Program-made: the position numbers and the translations under genes
Shown here: positions 25,729-35,414 of the stretch, piece after piece
Numbering within the stretch: position 1 is the stretch's first letter
Layout: every line of letters begins with the position of its first letter
Notes under the pieces: generated by a model
What the model was told of the DNA's origin: nothing
The model's input: only the letters and a program-made list of their open reading frames with translations
Databases searched by the model: none
Source: Dawidia soli
GTDB taxonomy: Bacteria; Bacteroidota; Bacteroidia; Cytophagales; Cyclobacteriaceae
NCBI RefSeq assembly: GCF_018598185.1
Contig: NZ_JAHESC010000021.1
Coordinates: 1-64,000 of the forward strand
Direction: 5' to 3'
Length of the DNA: 64,000 nucleotides

Positions 25729-26517
25729 TCAGTCGATTCCGCCGTAGCCTTTCATGATACCGCGCTCGGAGTTACGGATGAAATCCAGGATGTAATCACG
25801 CTCCTGGCTACCCGAAATTTCCTTCTCGATCAGGTCGATGGCCTTCGAGTTGTTGAGGCCCTTCAAAAAGATGAAGCGGTATATTTCCTGGATCTCGTTG
25901 ATCTTCTCGGATGTAAAGCCCCGGCGTCGCAGACCCACGGTGTTGATACCGGCATACGACAGTGGCTCGCGGGCGGCTTTGGTAAAAGGCGGCACATCTT
26001 TGCGCACCAGCGACCCGCCGCCGATGTAGGCGTGGGAACCGATCTTGGAGAATTGCTGCACGGCGCAGGCGCCGCCGAAGATGGCGTAGTCGTCTATGAG
26101 CACGTGGCCCGCCAGCTGCACCGAGTTGCCCAGGATGCAGTGGTTACCGACAATGCAATCGTGCCCCAGGTGGGCATACGCCATGATGAGGCAGTCGGTA
26201 CCGACTACCGTTTTATACTTGTCGACCGTACCCCGGTTGATCGTGACGCACTCGCGGATGGTGCTGCGGTCGCCGATTTCCGTGGTCGTCTTTTCGCCTT
26301 TGAATTTCAGGTCTTGCGGAATACCGGAGATCACGGCACCGGGGAAGATCTTGCAATCTTTGCCGATGCGTGCGCCATCCATGATGACCGCGTTAGGGCC
26401 GATCCAGCAGTTGTCGCCGATGACGACGTCTTGCTGTACGGTGGCAAATGGCTCGATGGTAACATTATTACCAATCTGTGCCTCGGGGTGTACGTTGGCT
26501 AGGGGGAAGCGGCTCAT
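25729..26517 (-). CDS. lpxA: UDP-N-acetylglucosamine acyltransferase LpxA
   Basis: 262 residues. The first step of lipid A synthesis: 3-O-acylation of UDP-GlcNAc with acyl-ACP. The protein is a left-handed beta-helix of hexapeptide repeats, from IGNNVTIEPFATVQQDVVIG onward, with the catalytic His in YAHLGHDCIVGNHC (about residues 115-128). The C-terminal helical part FTSEKINEIQEIYRFIF is typical of LpxA and separates it from LpxD. It overlaps lpxC/fabZ by 4 bp. Confidence 0.96.
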   Translation of the reverse strand: MSRFPLANVHPEAQIGNNVTIEPFATVQQDVVIGDNCWIGPNAVIMDGARIGKDCKIFPGAVISGIPQDLKFKGEKTTTEIGDRSTIRECVTINRGTVDKYKTVVGTDCLIMAYAHLGHDCIVGNHCILGNSVQLAGHVLIDDYAIFGGACAVQQFSKIGSHAYIGGGSLVRKDVPPFTKAAREPLSYAGINTVGLRRRGFTSEKINEIQEIYRFIFLKGLNNSKAIDLIEKEISGSQERDYILDFIRNSERGIMKGYGGID

Positions 26518-27911
26518 GAATCTTTACGGACTATACTAGCGGTCATTGTTCCTTCGCAGACGAGCGTGTTGCCGACATAGGCGCGGCCGGTCATCTTGGC
26601 GATACCTCTTTTAATGGGGGCCAGCAGGTCACACTGGATGACCAGCGTGTCGCCTGGCAATACCATTTTACGGAATCTGAAGTTTTCAATTCCCATGAAA
26701 TAGGTCCAATAGTTTTCGGGGTCGGGTACCGTGTTCAGCACCAGGATGCCACCGGTCTGTACCATGGCCTCTACCTGCATAACACCGGGCATGACCGGGT
26801 TGCCAGGGAAGTGTCCCTGGAAGTGAGGCTCGTTCATGGTCACGTTCTTTACGCACGCTACGCTTTCGTTGTCGAGGTAGATGACCTTGTCGATCATCAG
26901 GAACGGGTAGCGGTGCGGCAGAATGCTGGCGATCTTGTTGATATCCATCACCGGCGGCAGTGAGGGGTTGTATTTCGGGCGGCCCGACTTATCGGCCTGC
27001 TCCATGGCTTTCTTCAGCTTCTTGGCAAACGCTACGTTGGCGGCATGGCCCGGGCGTGCGGCCAGGATCTGCGCCTTCAGCGGGCGGCCGGCCAGTGTCA
27101 GGTCACCGACAATGTCCAGCAGTTTGTGGCGGGCCGGCTCGTTCTTGTAGCGCAGCTCGATGTTATTGAGGATGCCCTCCTGCTTCACCGCGACTTTCGG
27201 CTTGCCCAGCATTTTGGCGATGTTGTCGAGCTCATCGTCTTGTACGACGCGGTCTACGATCACGATGGCGTTGTTCAGGTCGCCACCACGGATGAGGTTG
27301 TTTTTGTAGAGCATTTCCAGCTCATGCAGAAAGCAGAACGTACGGCAGGACGCAATCTCTTTCTCGAACTGACGAATGTCGGTAATCGATGCATGCTGGC
27401 TGCCCAGTACCGGCGAGTTGTAGTCTACCATGACCGTTACGCGGTAGTCGTCGAGCGGCAACGCCGCGATCTCTACGTTGCGGGCGGTCTCACGGTAGAA
27501 GAGGGGGGCTTGCACTTCAAAGAAATCGCGCAGCGCGTTCTGCTCTTCCATGCCGGCTTCCTTGAGGATCTCCACAAACTGGATGGAGCTGCCGTCCATA
27601 ATAGCGCATTCGGGGCCGTCGAGCTGGATCAGGACGTTGTCGATCTCCAGACCGGTCAGTGCCGCCAGGGTATGTTCGATGGTGCTCACCTTGGCACCGC
27701 TTTGTTCAATGGTTGTGCCGCGCGAAACGTCGGTTACGTTATCACAGTCAGCGTCGATGATGGGCGACCCCGGAATATCAATGCGTTGGAACTTGATACC
27801 GTGGTTCGGTTTGGCCGGCAGGAAGGTCATATTGGTTTGAACCCCTGTGTGCAGGCCGACCCCGGAAAGGGTCACGGACTTTTGTATGGTTTGCTGTTTT
27901 ATATTAAGCAT
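26514..27911 (-). CDS. lpxC/fabZ: Bifunctional LpxC deacetylase / FabZ dehydratase
   Basis: 465 residues, a fusion characteristic of Bacteroidota. Residues about 1-310 are LpxC, the zinc-dependent deacetylase committing UDP-acyl-GlcNAc to lipid A, with zinc-ligand motifs in STIEHTLAAL and ARHKLLDIVGDLTL and catalytic His in PGHAAN. Residues about 325-465 are FabZ, the 3-hydroxyacyl-ACP dehydratase, with ILPHRYPFLMIDKV and GHFPGNPVMPGVMQVE. The fusion ties lipid A and fatty acid synthesis. ATG 27909-27911; overlap of 4 bp with lpxA. Confidence 0.97.
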   Translation of the reverse strand: MLNIKQQTIQKSVTLSGVGLHTGVQTNMTFLPAKPNHGIKFQRIDIPGSPIIDADCDNVTDVSRGTTIEQSGAKVSTIEHTLAALTGLEIDNVLIQLDGPECAIMDGSSIQFVEILKEAGMEEQNALRDFFEVQAPLFYRETARNVEIAALPLDDYRVTVMVDYNSPVLGSQHASITDIRQFEKEIASCRTFCFLHELEMLYKNNLIRGGDLNNAIVIVDRVVQDDELDNIAKMLGKPKVAVKQEGILNNIELRYKNEPARHKLLDIVGDLTLAGRPLKAQILAARPGHAANVAFAKKLKKAMEQADKSGRPKYNPSLPPVMDINKIASILPHRYPFLMIDKVIYLDNESVACVKNVTMNEPHFQGHFPGNPVMPGVMQVEAMVQTGGILVLNTVPDPENYWTYFMGIENFRFRKMVLPGDTLVIQCDLLAPIKRGIAKMTGRAYVGNTLVCEGTMTASIVRKDS

Positions 27912-28008
27912 GGTCTGGAAAAGTGGGCAAAGTTAAGCCCATTATCCAGATTATGCAATTCTGCATTTTTATCGCGAATATGTGCTGTATATCAGTGCTT
28001 TATACGTA

Positions 28009-29064
28009 TCAGGCACCTGCCGGGAGGTCCTGGCCCGCAACCTTTTTTTCCAGTTCGCGCAGGCGGTAGTTCAGGTCCGGCAATTTTTTGAACACGGCAT
28101 ACGAGCGGAAATATTCTTTGATATCGATGGCGGGATATCCTAACAGACGCTGACCTTCTTCGGTGATAGATTTGGGGATACCGGCTTGTGCCCCGACACT
28201 GGTGTTGTTGGCGATGACCAGGTGCCCGGCGATGCCCACCTGTCCGGCGAAGATACAGTTCTCGCCGATCCTGGTCGATCCCGAGATGCCCGCTTGCGCG
28301 GCGATGACGGTGTTCTTGCCGATCTCGACGTTGTGCGCGATCTGGATGAGATTATCGAGCTTGACCCCCTGTCGCACCAGAGTAGCGTCGCCAAACATAG
28401 TCGCGCAATCAATCACGGTGTTGGCGCCAATGGCCACGTTGTCTTCGATAATGACGTTGCCCAGCTGAGGAATAGTTTTGTAGGTGCCGTCTTCCTGCGG
28501 CGCGAAACCGAAGCCGTCGCTACCGATGACGGTACCGGCATGGATCACACAGTTGTTGCCGATGCGGGTGTCGGCATAGATCTTCACGCCCGCGTGAAGA
28601 ATGGTATTGTCGCCGATCACCACATTGTCGCCAATGTACACGTGGGGATGGATCTTGACGTTGTCACCGATCCTGGCGCCGTTGCCCACGTAGGAGAAGG
28701 CACCGCGGTATATATTCTGGCCGATGGACGTTCCTTCGCCGACGTAGCTGGGTTGCTCGATGCCCGTTTTCTGGAAGCTCACCATTTTGTGGTACTCTTC
28801 CAGCAATGCCGTGAAGCTGCTATACGGATCGTCTACCAGTATCAGCGAGCTGCTTACTTCCTTGCGCGGCACGAAGTCCTTCTTGACGATCACCGCCGTC
28901 GCCTGCGTGGTATAGATATACTGCTCGTACTTCGGATTCGATAAAAAAGCAAGCTGGCCTTTCTTGGCATCCTGTATCTTAGCCAACATGTTGATCTTCT
29001 CCTGACCATCTCCCCGCACTTCACCGCTTAGCATGGCGGCTATTTGATTGATCGTAAATTCCAT
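28009..29064 (-). CDS. lpxD: UDP-3-O-acylglucosamine N-acyltransferase LpxD
   Basis: 351 residues. The third lipid A step, N-acylation of the glucosamine. An N-terminal uridine-binding domain ([32 protein letters not shown]) is followed by the hexapeptide beta-helix with catalytic His in [19 protein letters not shown] and the carboxy-terminal helices. ATG 29064 was chosen because it matches family N-termini; the frame is open 30 bp upstream. It lies between the HD gene and lpxC/fabZ. Confidence 0.95.
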   Translation of the reverse strand: MEFTINQIAAMLSGEVRGDGQEKINMLAKIQDAKKGQLAFLSNPKYEQYIYTTQATAVIVKKDFVPRKEVSSSLILVDDPYSSFTALLEEYHKMVSFQKTGIEQPSYVGEGTSIGQNIYRGAFSYVGNGARIGDNVKIHPHVYIGDNVVIGDNTILHAGVKIYADTRIGNNCVIHAGTVIGSDGFGFAPQEDGTYKTIPQLGNVIIEDNVAIGANTVIDCATMFGDATLVRQGVKLDNLIQIAHNVEIGKNTVIAAQAGISGSTRIGENCIFAGQVGIAGHLVIANNTSVGAQAGIPKSITEEGQRLLGYPAIDIKEYFRSYAVFKKLPDLNYRLRELEKKVAGQDLPAGA

Positions 29065-29137
29065 AGGCGCTTGTTTGTTAACGGCTCGTGACAAAAAATC
29101 TTCCGTAGCAGTCCGTCATTCTAACAGTTAAAAAATC

Positions 29138-30364
29138 TCACAAAGATACATTTTTAGGCCAGCAGAGGTAGTTTTTTTTGACGATTTTGCTAATGGCCTT
29201 AATGTTAGGAAGATCAGACGCGTCGGCAATGTCGAGGAGTTTGCCGCTGCGCATGAGAATGTTGATGTGCTGTCCTTCGGCATAGGCCTCGTTGGTCACG
29301 GTGCCATAGGAGTACAGGTAAGACGTCTCGGCGCGCAGGGTCTTATACTCGCGGGCGATCGCCTCGCGGATGCGGTCTACCGACGTCCGGCCGATGGGCT
29401 CCTGGCTGAGGCGGATCTGGAACAGTTTCCGCGTCAATAGCATGTCCGTGAGCAGCGACAGGATGGGGTCGGGGTGGGTACGCCAAAACTTCATGGCCCC
29501 CCACAGGTCGTGGTCGTCGAGCTGGCCGAAGGCGGCCAGCAACGAAGGGTCGTCGGTAAAATCGGAAAGGGCGTAGTCATGGGCCAGGAAGCGGCGCAGG
29601 CTGTCGCTGGCCGTAACGTCATGCCCCGCGTGTACCAGGGCCTGGGCCCTTCGTACGATGTTGACCAGCATGCGCTCGGCACTGACCGCCGTTTTGTGCA
29701 AATACACCTGCCAATACATAAAGCGCCGGGAATTGAGGAAGTTCTCGATGTTGAGAATGCCTTTCTCCTCCACGACCAACTGCTCCTGGTATACATTCAG
29801 CATCGAGACGATCCGGTCGACGCCGATGGCGCCTTCTTGCACGCCTGTGAAAAAGCAGTCGCGTTTGAGGTAATCCAGCCGGTCGACGTCGAGCTGGCTG
29901 GAGACCAGCTGATGAAAGAATTTTCGTGCATAGCTATTGCGGAAGATCTGGATGGCCAGGCTCAGGGCGCCGTTAAATTCTTTGTTGAGCTGTTCCATGA
30001 ACAGGTAGGAGAGACTTTCGTGCTTGACGCCGGGCAGCAGAACATGCTCCAGCGCGTGTGAGAACGGTCCGTGGCCCATGTCGTGCAGGAGTACGGCCAG
30101 GCGCGCGGCCTCTTCTTCTTCCGGTGAAATGTCGGTTCCTTTCTGGCGCAGCGTGCCCAGCACGCGTCCCATCAGGTGTTGCGCGCCGAGGGCATGTTGA
30201 AATCGCGAGTGAAGCGCGGCAGGATACACCAGGTCGGACAGGCCCAGCTGGCGGATGTGTCGAAGCCGCTGGAAGGCGGGGTGGGAGATGACGTCGAAGA
30301 GAAGGTCTGAAGGAAGCTGAACAAACCCGTATATGGGGTCGTTAATGATCTTTTTTTTATTCAC
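29138..30364 (-). CDS. HD domain phosphohydrolase
   Basis: 408 residues. The HD metal-binding motif is LLHDMGHGPFSHALEH (about residues 90-105), after the family-typical start INDPIYGFVQLP and HSRFQHALGAQHL. It belongs to the dGTPase-like HD superfamily group found in front of lpxD in Bacteroidota. Nucleotide or nucleoside phosphate hydrolysis is likely, but the substrate is unknown. The start is GTG at 30362-30364. Confidence 0.9.
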   Translation of the reverse strand: MNKKKIINDPIYGFVQLPSDLLFDVISHPAFQRLRHIRQLGLSDLVYPAALHSRFQHALGAQHLMGRVLGTLRQKGTDISPEEEEAARLAVLLHDMGHGPFSHALEHVLLPGVKHESLSYLFMEQLNKEFNGALSLAIQIFRNSYARKFFHQLVSSQLDVDRLDYLKRDCFFTGVQEGAIGVDRIVSMLNVYQEQLVVEEKGILNIENFLNSRRFMYWQVYLHKTAVSAERMLVNIVRRAQALVHAGHDVTASDSLRRFLAHDYALSDFTDDPSLLAAFGQLDDHDLWGAMKFWRTHPDPILSLLTDMLLTRKLFQIRLSQEPIGRTSVDRIREAIAREYKTLRAETSYLYSYGTVTNEAYAEGQHINILMRSGKLLDIADASDLPNIKAISKIVKKNYLCWPKNVSL

Positions 30365-30403
30365 AGCATACAGTTTAACGCCCCAGCACTCACACTGTTG
30401 TCG

Positions 30404-30583
30404 TCAATACAAGGTCTCCTCCAACGTGAGAATTTCCTTCTTGAGTGTCACCAGTTCCTGTTCCAGATTTTTATAGACGGTGCTTTGGTGTAGCTGATCA
30501 AGTTTCATTTGACGGATAAGTCGCTGGAGCTCCAGTTCGCGTTTAAGCAAGGAAGCCCGCAAGGCCTTGGGGTCAGGGTTCAT
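30404..30583 (-). CDS. Small coiled-coil protein, 59 residues
   Basis: An open frame from ATG 30581-30583 to TGA, 60 codons. The protein is rich in Leu, Glu, Lys and Gln (LRASLLKRELELQRLIRQ, YKNLEQELVTLKKEILTLEE) with heptad spacing, so it is probably a helical coiled coil without membrane segment or signal. It lies 39 bp upstream of the HD gene on the same strand and would be the first gene of the lipid A operon. I do not recognise it. Codon use (GAC, CTG, CAG, AAG) resembles the neighbours, which supports coding. Confidence 0.55.
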   Translation of the reverse strand: MNPDPKALRASLLKRELELQRLIRQMKLDQLHQSTVYKNLEQELVTLKKEILTLEETLY

Positions 30584-30859
30584 GGGTCTTTTAGAGACAG
30601 GTTAGGTCGGTCGGGCGAAGATCACATAAAATGCGCTAGTGTAAAAGCCTGCGGCCGTCTTTTTTTAGCCTTCCCGCCGGCATGTTGGTCGGTAATTCAT
30701 CCGGCCGGCATATTTTTTTAGCTAAAAAACCGTTTCTCTGAAATAAAAAAACGCTAACTACCGTTAACATAGTTACCGTTTCATATCATCGGACTGGTAT
30801 TTTATATTTAAATTATTGTATTCAAGTAATTAACGCTGCGAGGATATACATTTACGTCC

Positions 30860-33805
30860 ATGAAGGCTCTTCTACGTTCCCGGATTAGATTCCTACGCTA
30901 CCTGCTTGCGTTGGTCTTTCTCCTGCCGGAGGTTGTGCAGGCCACCCACCTGCGTGCCGGCAATATCTTAATGACGTTGATCGACTGCGAAACGCGCCGC
31001 TACAGAATACGCGTGGAGGTTTATACCAATACGACAAACACCAACGTGCTGTTTGGGGGGGAGCAAGATTACCTGGATTTCGGCGACCGTACGGGGCGCA
31101 TCCTGGTGCCCGAGATCGGCCCGGGTGACCCGCGGTACTCTACCGACGGTCTGCCTGCCGGTACGGCCCGTGCCTACTTCGAAATAGACCACACATTTGC
31201 CGGACCCGGCACCTATACCGTAAGCTATGTCGAACCCAACCGGAATGCCGGCGTGGTGAACATGGATCAATCGGTAAATACCACGTTTTATCTTGAGACC
31301 CAAGTTGTTATCGATCCTTTTTACGGTTGCAGCTCGCCGGCCATCCTGGAAGTGCCGCCCATCGACCGCGCTTGTACGACCGTGGCGTGGTTCCATAACC
31401 CCGGTGCCAAAGACCTTGACGGTGACCGCCTGAGCTATCAGATGGTAATTCCTTTCCGCGACCGTGCGACAACGGTATTGAACTACAGAGAGCCTAACGA
31501 CGGAAAATTTTATACAAACTTCAATAATGGACAAGAGCCTAACGGCAACGATCCAACCGGTCCTCCGCAGTTTAATATCCATCCCGCCGATGGTACCGTG
31601 ACCTGGAATGCTCCCGGCACGGCGGGTGAATACAACATCGCCTTTATCGTCATCGACTGGCGTCTGATCAAAGGGCAATGGCGACAGATGGGGTATGTGC
31701 GACGGGATATGCAGATCCTCGTAGAAGAGTGCGATAACAAACGACCGGAATTGATCATCCCCGAGGACATCTGTGTCACGGCGGGAGCAACGATAGAGGA
31801 GACGATCAAGGGCACAGACCCGGATGGCGACAGGATCAGGATCACGGCGTTTTCCGAAACGTTCGACTTTCCGGCGCAGCAGTCGCCGGCTACGCTGACA
31901 CCAGCCAGTGCATTTCAGCCCTCGCCGGGACAGGTTGCATTCCGTTGGGTAACAGACTGTGAGCACGTTCGTCAGCAGCCGTATACAGTGAACTTTAAAG
32001 TAGAGGACGAGAAAGGTCTTGTGAACTATAAAACGTGGCGGATCACCGTGGTGGGGCCGGCCCCCGTATGGGTAGATGCCCAGCTAAACACCGCCATCCG
32101 AACGGCTACGCTTACCTGGGAGCGCTACCAATGTCAAAACGCTGAATTTATCCAGGTCTGGCGAAAGGTAGACAGTACCAGTTTCCGCCCCGATACCTGT
32201 CAAACCGGTATGCCACCGGGGCTCGGGTATGAATTAATCAAAGACGACGTGCCCGCCCGTATTCCGCCTTCGCAGGCGACGTGGCAATTTGTCGATAACA
32301 ATGGTGGCAAGGGGCTCGCGCCGGGGGCCATGTACTGCTATCGGCTGGTGGCCGTGTTTCCGCTGCCGCAGGGCGGCGAAAGCTATGTGACCGAGGACAT
32401 CTGCGTGGGGCCTATACCGGCCGATGTGCCGATCATTACCAACGTATCGATAGAAAGAACCAGTGTGCAGGATGGTTTGATTCGGATAAGCTGGAAGCGA
32501 CCGTTCGACCTCGATCCGGTGGTATATCCACCGGGGGACCTGAAATATGAAGTATATCGCGCGGACGGGTTTGAACGTATCCGTGAAGGTAATAATGCGT
32601 CCGACTCGACGCTTGTTGCGTCGTTGCTAGACGGAGATACAACCTACCTTGACGGAGGTATGAATACAGAGGCTAGTGTTTATAACTATAGTGTCGTAGC
32701 CTACAACGGTCACGCGACAGGCTCGCCGATTATCGGGGCCTCGGAGGTCGCGTCGTCGGTACGATTGGGGTCGTCGTCGCAAAAAGATCAGATTACGCTC
32801 GATTGGACAGCAGAGGTTCCCTGGTCAAACCAGATCGAGGCGCATCCTTATCATTATATTTACCGCGGAGATGAAGACGATGCCGAAGACCAACTGGTGC
32901 TCATAGATTCCGTCCAGGTAACGGCGAGCGGATTTCAATATGTAGATGCCGGGTTAGAGACGGGCACCACCTATTGTTACCGGATCCTGACCAATGGAGG
33001 ATATGGTAACCCGACTAAGATACCCGAGCCGTTGGAGAACTTTTCCCAACGCATCTGCGTGCAACCGGGTGACAGTATTCCGCCGTGCAAACCGATACTG
33101 ACGATTGCAAGAACCAACTGTGATAGTCTGCAAGCGTCAAATTTGTGTAGACCCTCGGTCGGAGGCTTTTTAAATACCGTTTATTTGTCCAGCAGCAATG
33201 CAGGAGAATGTCAAACAGACGTTGTACGTTATTATGTGTACCGAGGTGACTATAAGGGTAATTATGTCCGAATCGACACGTTGGATGCGACAGCCATCAA
33301 GTTTGAGGACAAGGGTTTATCGTCGCTTGCATATTGTTACCGCATATCGGCAGTTGACTTCTCAGGCAATGAAAGCGAGATGAGTGATGCAGTCTGTAAC
33401 GACAACTGCCCGGCGTATGGCTTACCAAACGTCTTCAGCCCGAACGGCGACGAGTTCAATCCTGTATTTAAGGCGTTTAGCTATGAAGACTGTGAAGGAG
33501 GAGAAGGGGGAGGAGAAGGCGGCCTGACGTGCCCCGATTATGTTCTTGAGCAGTGTGCACGGTTTGTGAAGAGCGTTCGGTTTAATGTATACAACCGCTG
33601 GGGACGTGAGGTATATACCTATACGGCCAGTGTATCAAATGATGAGTCAATCTTAATCAATTGGGATGGAAAAGATAAAAATGGTCGCATGCTTGACCCC
33701 GCCGTCTATTACTATGTCGCTGAAGTGACCTTTGATGTGCTAAATCCCAACGATGCGGTAAAGACCTTTAAAGGGTGGGTACACCTGCTCAACGACCGGC
33801 AATAG
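30860..33805 (+). CDS. Large secreted protein with gliding-motility-associated C-terminal domain
   Basis: 981 residues. A signal peptide (about 1-28, ending EVVQA) starts the protein. Next come Ig/cadherin-like beta domains with Asp-rich loops (KDLDGDRLSYQM, GTDPDGDRIRI), then fibronectin-III-like repeats (for example LTWERYQCQNAEF, ISWKRPFDLDP). The C-terminus from LPNVFSPNGDEFNP (about 853) to the end is the gliding-motility-associated domain linked to type IX secretion. A Gly/Glu stretch (about 879-889) interrupts it. Surface adhesin or motility roles are likely by family, not shown. TACATTTA near 30847 could be a -7 box. Confidence 0.88.
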   Translation: MKALLRSRIRFLRYLLALVFLLPEVVQATHLRAGNILMTLIDCETRRYRIRVEVYTNTTNTNVLFGGEQDYLDFGDRTGRILVPEIGPGDPRYSTDGLPAGTARAYFEIDHTFAGPGTYTVSYVEPNRNAGVVNMDQSVNTTFYLETQVVIDPFYGCSSPAILEVPPIDRACTTVAWFHNPGAKDLDGDRLSYQMVIPFRDRATTVLNYREPNDGKFYTNFNNGQEPNGNDPTGPPQFNIHPADGTVTWNAPGTAGEYNIAFIVIDWRLIKGQWRQMGYVRRDMQILVEECDNKRPELIIPEDICVTAGATIEETIKGTDPDGDRIRITAFSETFDFPAQQSPATLTPASAFQPSPGQVAFRWVTDCEHVRQQPYTVNFKVEDEKGLVNYKTWRITVVGPAPVWVDAQLNTAIRTATLTWERYQCQNAEFIQVWRKVDSTSFRPDTCQTGMPPGLGYELIKDDVPARIPPSQATWQFVDNNGGKGLAPGAMYCYRLVAVFPLPQGGESYVTEDICVGPIPADVPIITNVSIERTSVQDGLIRISWKRPFDLDPVVYPPGDLKYEVYRADGFERIREGNNASDSTLVASLLDGDTTYLDGGMNTEASVYNYSVVAYNGHATGSPIIGASEVASSVRLGSSSQKDQITLDWTAEVPWSNQIEAHPYHYIYRGDEDDAEDQLVLIDSVQVTASGFQYVDAGLETGTTYCYRILTNGGYGNPTKIPEPLENFSQRICVQPGDSIPPCKPILTIARTNCDSLQASNLCRPSVGGFLNTVYLSSSNAGECQTDVVRYYVYRGDYKGNYVRIDTLDATAIKFEDKGLSSLAYCYRISAVDFSGNESEMSDAVCNDNCPAYGLPNVFSPNGDEFNPVFKAFSYEDCEGGEGGGEGGLTCPDYVLEQCARFVKSVRFNVYNRWGREVYTYTASVSNDESILINWDGKDKNGRMLDPAVYYYVAEVTFDVLNPNDAVKTFKGWVHLLNDRQ

Positions 33806-33860
33806 GCCGGTCGTGGGGCAAGCCATCCGGGCCGTGGAAACGGCCCCTCTTTCATCTGTT
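33792..33860 (+). terminator. Two hairpins after the gliding-type gene
   Basis: ACGACCGG / CCGGTCGT (33792-33814) overlaps the stop codon. A second stem, GGGCCGT / ACGGCCC (33829-33846), is followed by CTCTTTCATCTGTTTACTTTTT. The second, followed by T-rich DNA, is the more likely terminator. Confidence 0.75.
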
Positions 33861-33958
33861 TACTTTTTCACTATTTTTGGCGGCTGATTAACCAGGGGTA
33901 TCCCGTTGCAATCGTTGTTTTGACACGATTGTGCTGGTTTCCCGCTAAAAAACACAAC

Positions 33959-34834
33959 ATGAAGGCATACGTATTCCCCGGACAGGGCGCGCAATTCACC
34001 GGCATGGGCAAGGATCTATATGAGACCAACCCGGCGGCCAAAGCCCTGTTTGACCGCGCCGATGAAATCCTCGGCTTCAAACTTTCGCAGGTCATGTTCG
34101 AAGGAACGGCCGACGAGCAAAAGCAAACGAACGTAACACAACCTGCGATCTTTCTGCATTCAGTAGCGATCGCGTTAACGAGCGACGCCTTTCACCCCGA
34201 CATGGTGGCCGGCCATTCGCTGGGCGAGTTTTCAGCCCTGGTGGCCAACAAGGCGCTGTCGTTCGAAGATGGCTTACAACTGGTGTCAAAACGCGCTGCT
34301 GCGATGCAGCATGCTTGCGAGCTGAAGCCTTCCACGATGGCTGCTATTCTCGCCCTGGAAGACAAGGTAGTGGAAGACATCTGTGCGTCGATCGAAGGAG
34401 AGATCGTCGTCGCCGCCAACTATAACTGCCCCGGACAGCTGGTCATTTCCGGTTCGTCTAAAGGCATCGACCTGGCGTGCGAGAAACTTCGCGCTGCCGG
34501 TGCGAAGCACGCCATGCACCTGCAGGTAGGCGGGGCGTTCCACTCGCCGTTGATGGAGCCTGCCCGCGAAGAGCTGGCAGCCGCGATCGAAGCGACGACC
34601 TTCAACAAGCCTATTTGCCCGGTATACCAGAATGCCACCGCGGCGCCCGCCATCGAGATCGCCGAGATTAAAAAGAATCTGATCGCCCAACTGACGGCTC
34701 CTGTTCGCTGGACCCAATCGGTGCAGCACATGGTGAAGGACGGTGCGACAAGCTTTATCGAATGCGGCCCGAAGAAAGTACTGCAAGGGCTGGTAAAAAA
34801 GATCAACCCCGGCGTGGAAGCACGGAGCCTCTAG
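33959..34834 (+). CDS. fabD: Malonyl-CoA:ACP transacylase FabD
   Basis: 291 residues. FabD loads malonyl groups on acyl carrier protein for fatty acid synthesis. The start MKAYVFPGQGAQFTGMG and nucleophile elbow VVAGHSLGEFSAL (Ser about 91 region) are conserved, followed by Arg/His region GGAFHSPLMEPA and the terminal ECGPKKVLQGLVKK. ATG 33959 fits family starts; the frame extends 39 bp upstream. The gene stands alone, convergent with folK. Confidence 0.96.
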   Translation: MKAYVFPGQGAQFTGMGKDLYETNPAAKALFDRADEILGFKLSQVMFEGTADEQKQTNVTQPAIFLHSVAIALTSDAFHPDMVAGHSLGEFSALVANKALSFEDGLQLVSKRAAAMQHACELKPSTMAAILALEDKVVEDICASIEGEIVVAANYNCPGQLVISGSSKGIDLACEKLRAAGAKHAMHLQVGGAFHSPLMEPAREELAAAIEATTFNKPICPVYQNATAAPAIEIAEIKKNLIAQLTAPVRWTQSVQHMVKDGATSFIECGPKKVLQGLVKKINPGVEARSL

Positions 34835-34848
34835 GCCCGGCGTTTACG

Positions 34849-35331
34849 CTACAGTTTTTTAACAGCGAGCTGGTCCGGGCATTCCGTGAGCAGCTCGCTG
34901 ATTGTTTTATGGAGTACCGGGTGCACCACGTCGCCGGCGATCTCCGCCAGCGGCATGAGCGCAAAACGCCGCACGGGCATGCGGGGATGTGGTACCTGCA
35001 GGGAAGGGGTATCGATAATCAGGTCGTTATATAATAGCAGGTCGATGTCGATTACGCGCGGCCCCCAGTGTTCGCGGCGTTCGCGGCCCAGCGACAGCTC
35101 AATTTCCAGTATGATTTTTAGCAGTGTTTGTGCCTCCGGGGCTGACGATAACGCGATGGCCTGGTTTAAAAAGGCGGGCTGGCCGGTGCGCCCCCAGGCC
35201 TCGGTCTCGTATAGCGCCGAGGCGTTGACTACGTGTCCGGCCCTGGCAGCCAGTGCTGTACGGGCCGCGGCGAGGTAGCCGGCACGGTCTCCCAGGTTAG
35301 TGCCCAACAAAAGGAAAATATCGTGTGTCAT
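34849..35331 (-). CDS. folK: HPPK pyrophosphokinase FolK
   Basis: 160 residues. FolK activates 6-hydroxymethyl-dihydropterin with ATP in folate synthesis. It opens with FLLLGTNLGDRAGYL, carries the ASALYETEAWG signature, and has VIDIDLLLYND and LQVPHPRMPVRRFAL, the conserved catalytic acids and Arg/His pair. Divergent from sppA with an 83-bp gap. Confidence 0.95.
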   Translation of the reverse strand: MTHDIFLLLGTNLGDRAGYLAAARTALAARAGHVVNASALYETEAWGRTGQPAFLNQAIALSSAPEAQTLLKIILEIELSLGRERREHWGPRVIDIDLLLYNDLIIDTPSLQVPHPRMPVRRFALMPLAEIAGDVVHPVLHKTISELLTECPDQLAVKKL

Positions 35332-35414
35332 GCAGGATGGGGCGCAAAGGCCCCCGCAAACATACTTTTTTATTCGGAGGGGTATTGCTTAATTTCGGGC
35401 CTTAAAGGAATGGT

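Noticed and set aside
27045-28091. Plus-strand open frame of 348 codons
   Set aside because: Antisense to lpxC/fabZ and without recognisable features.
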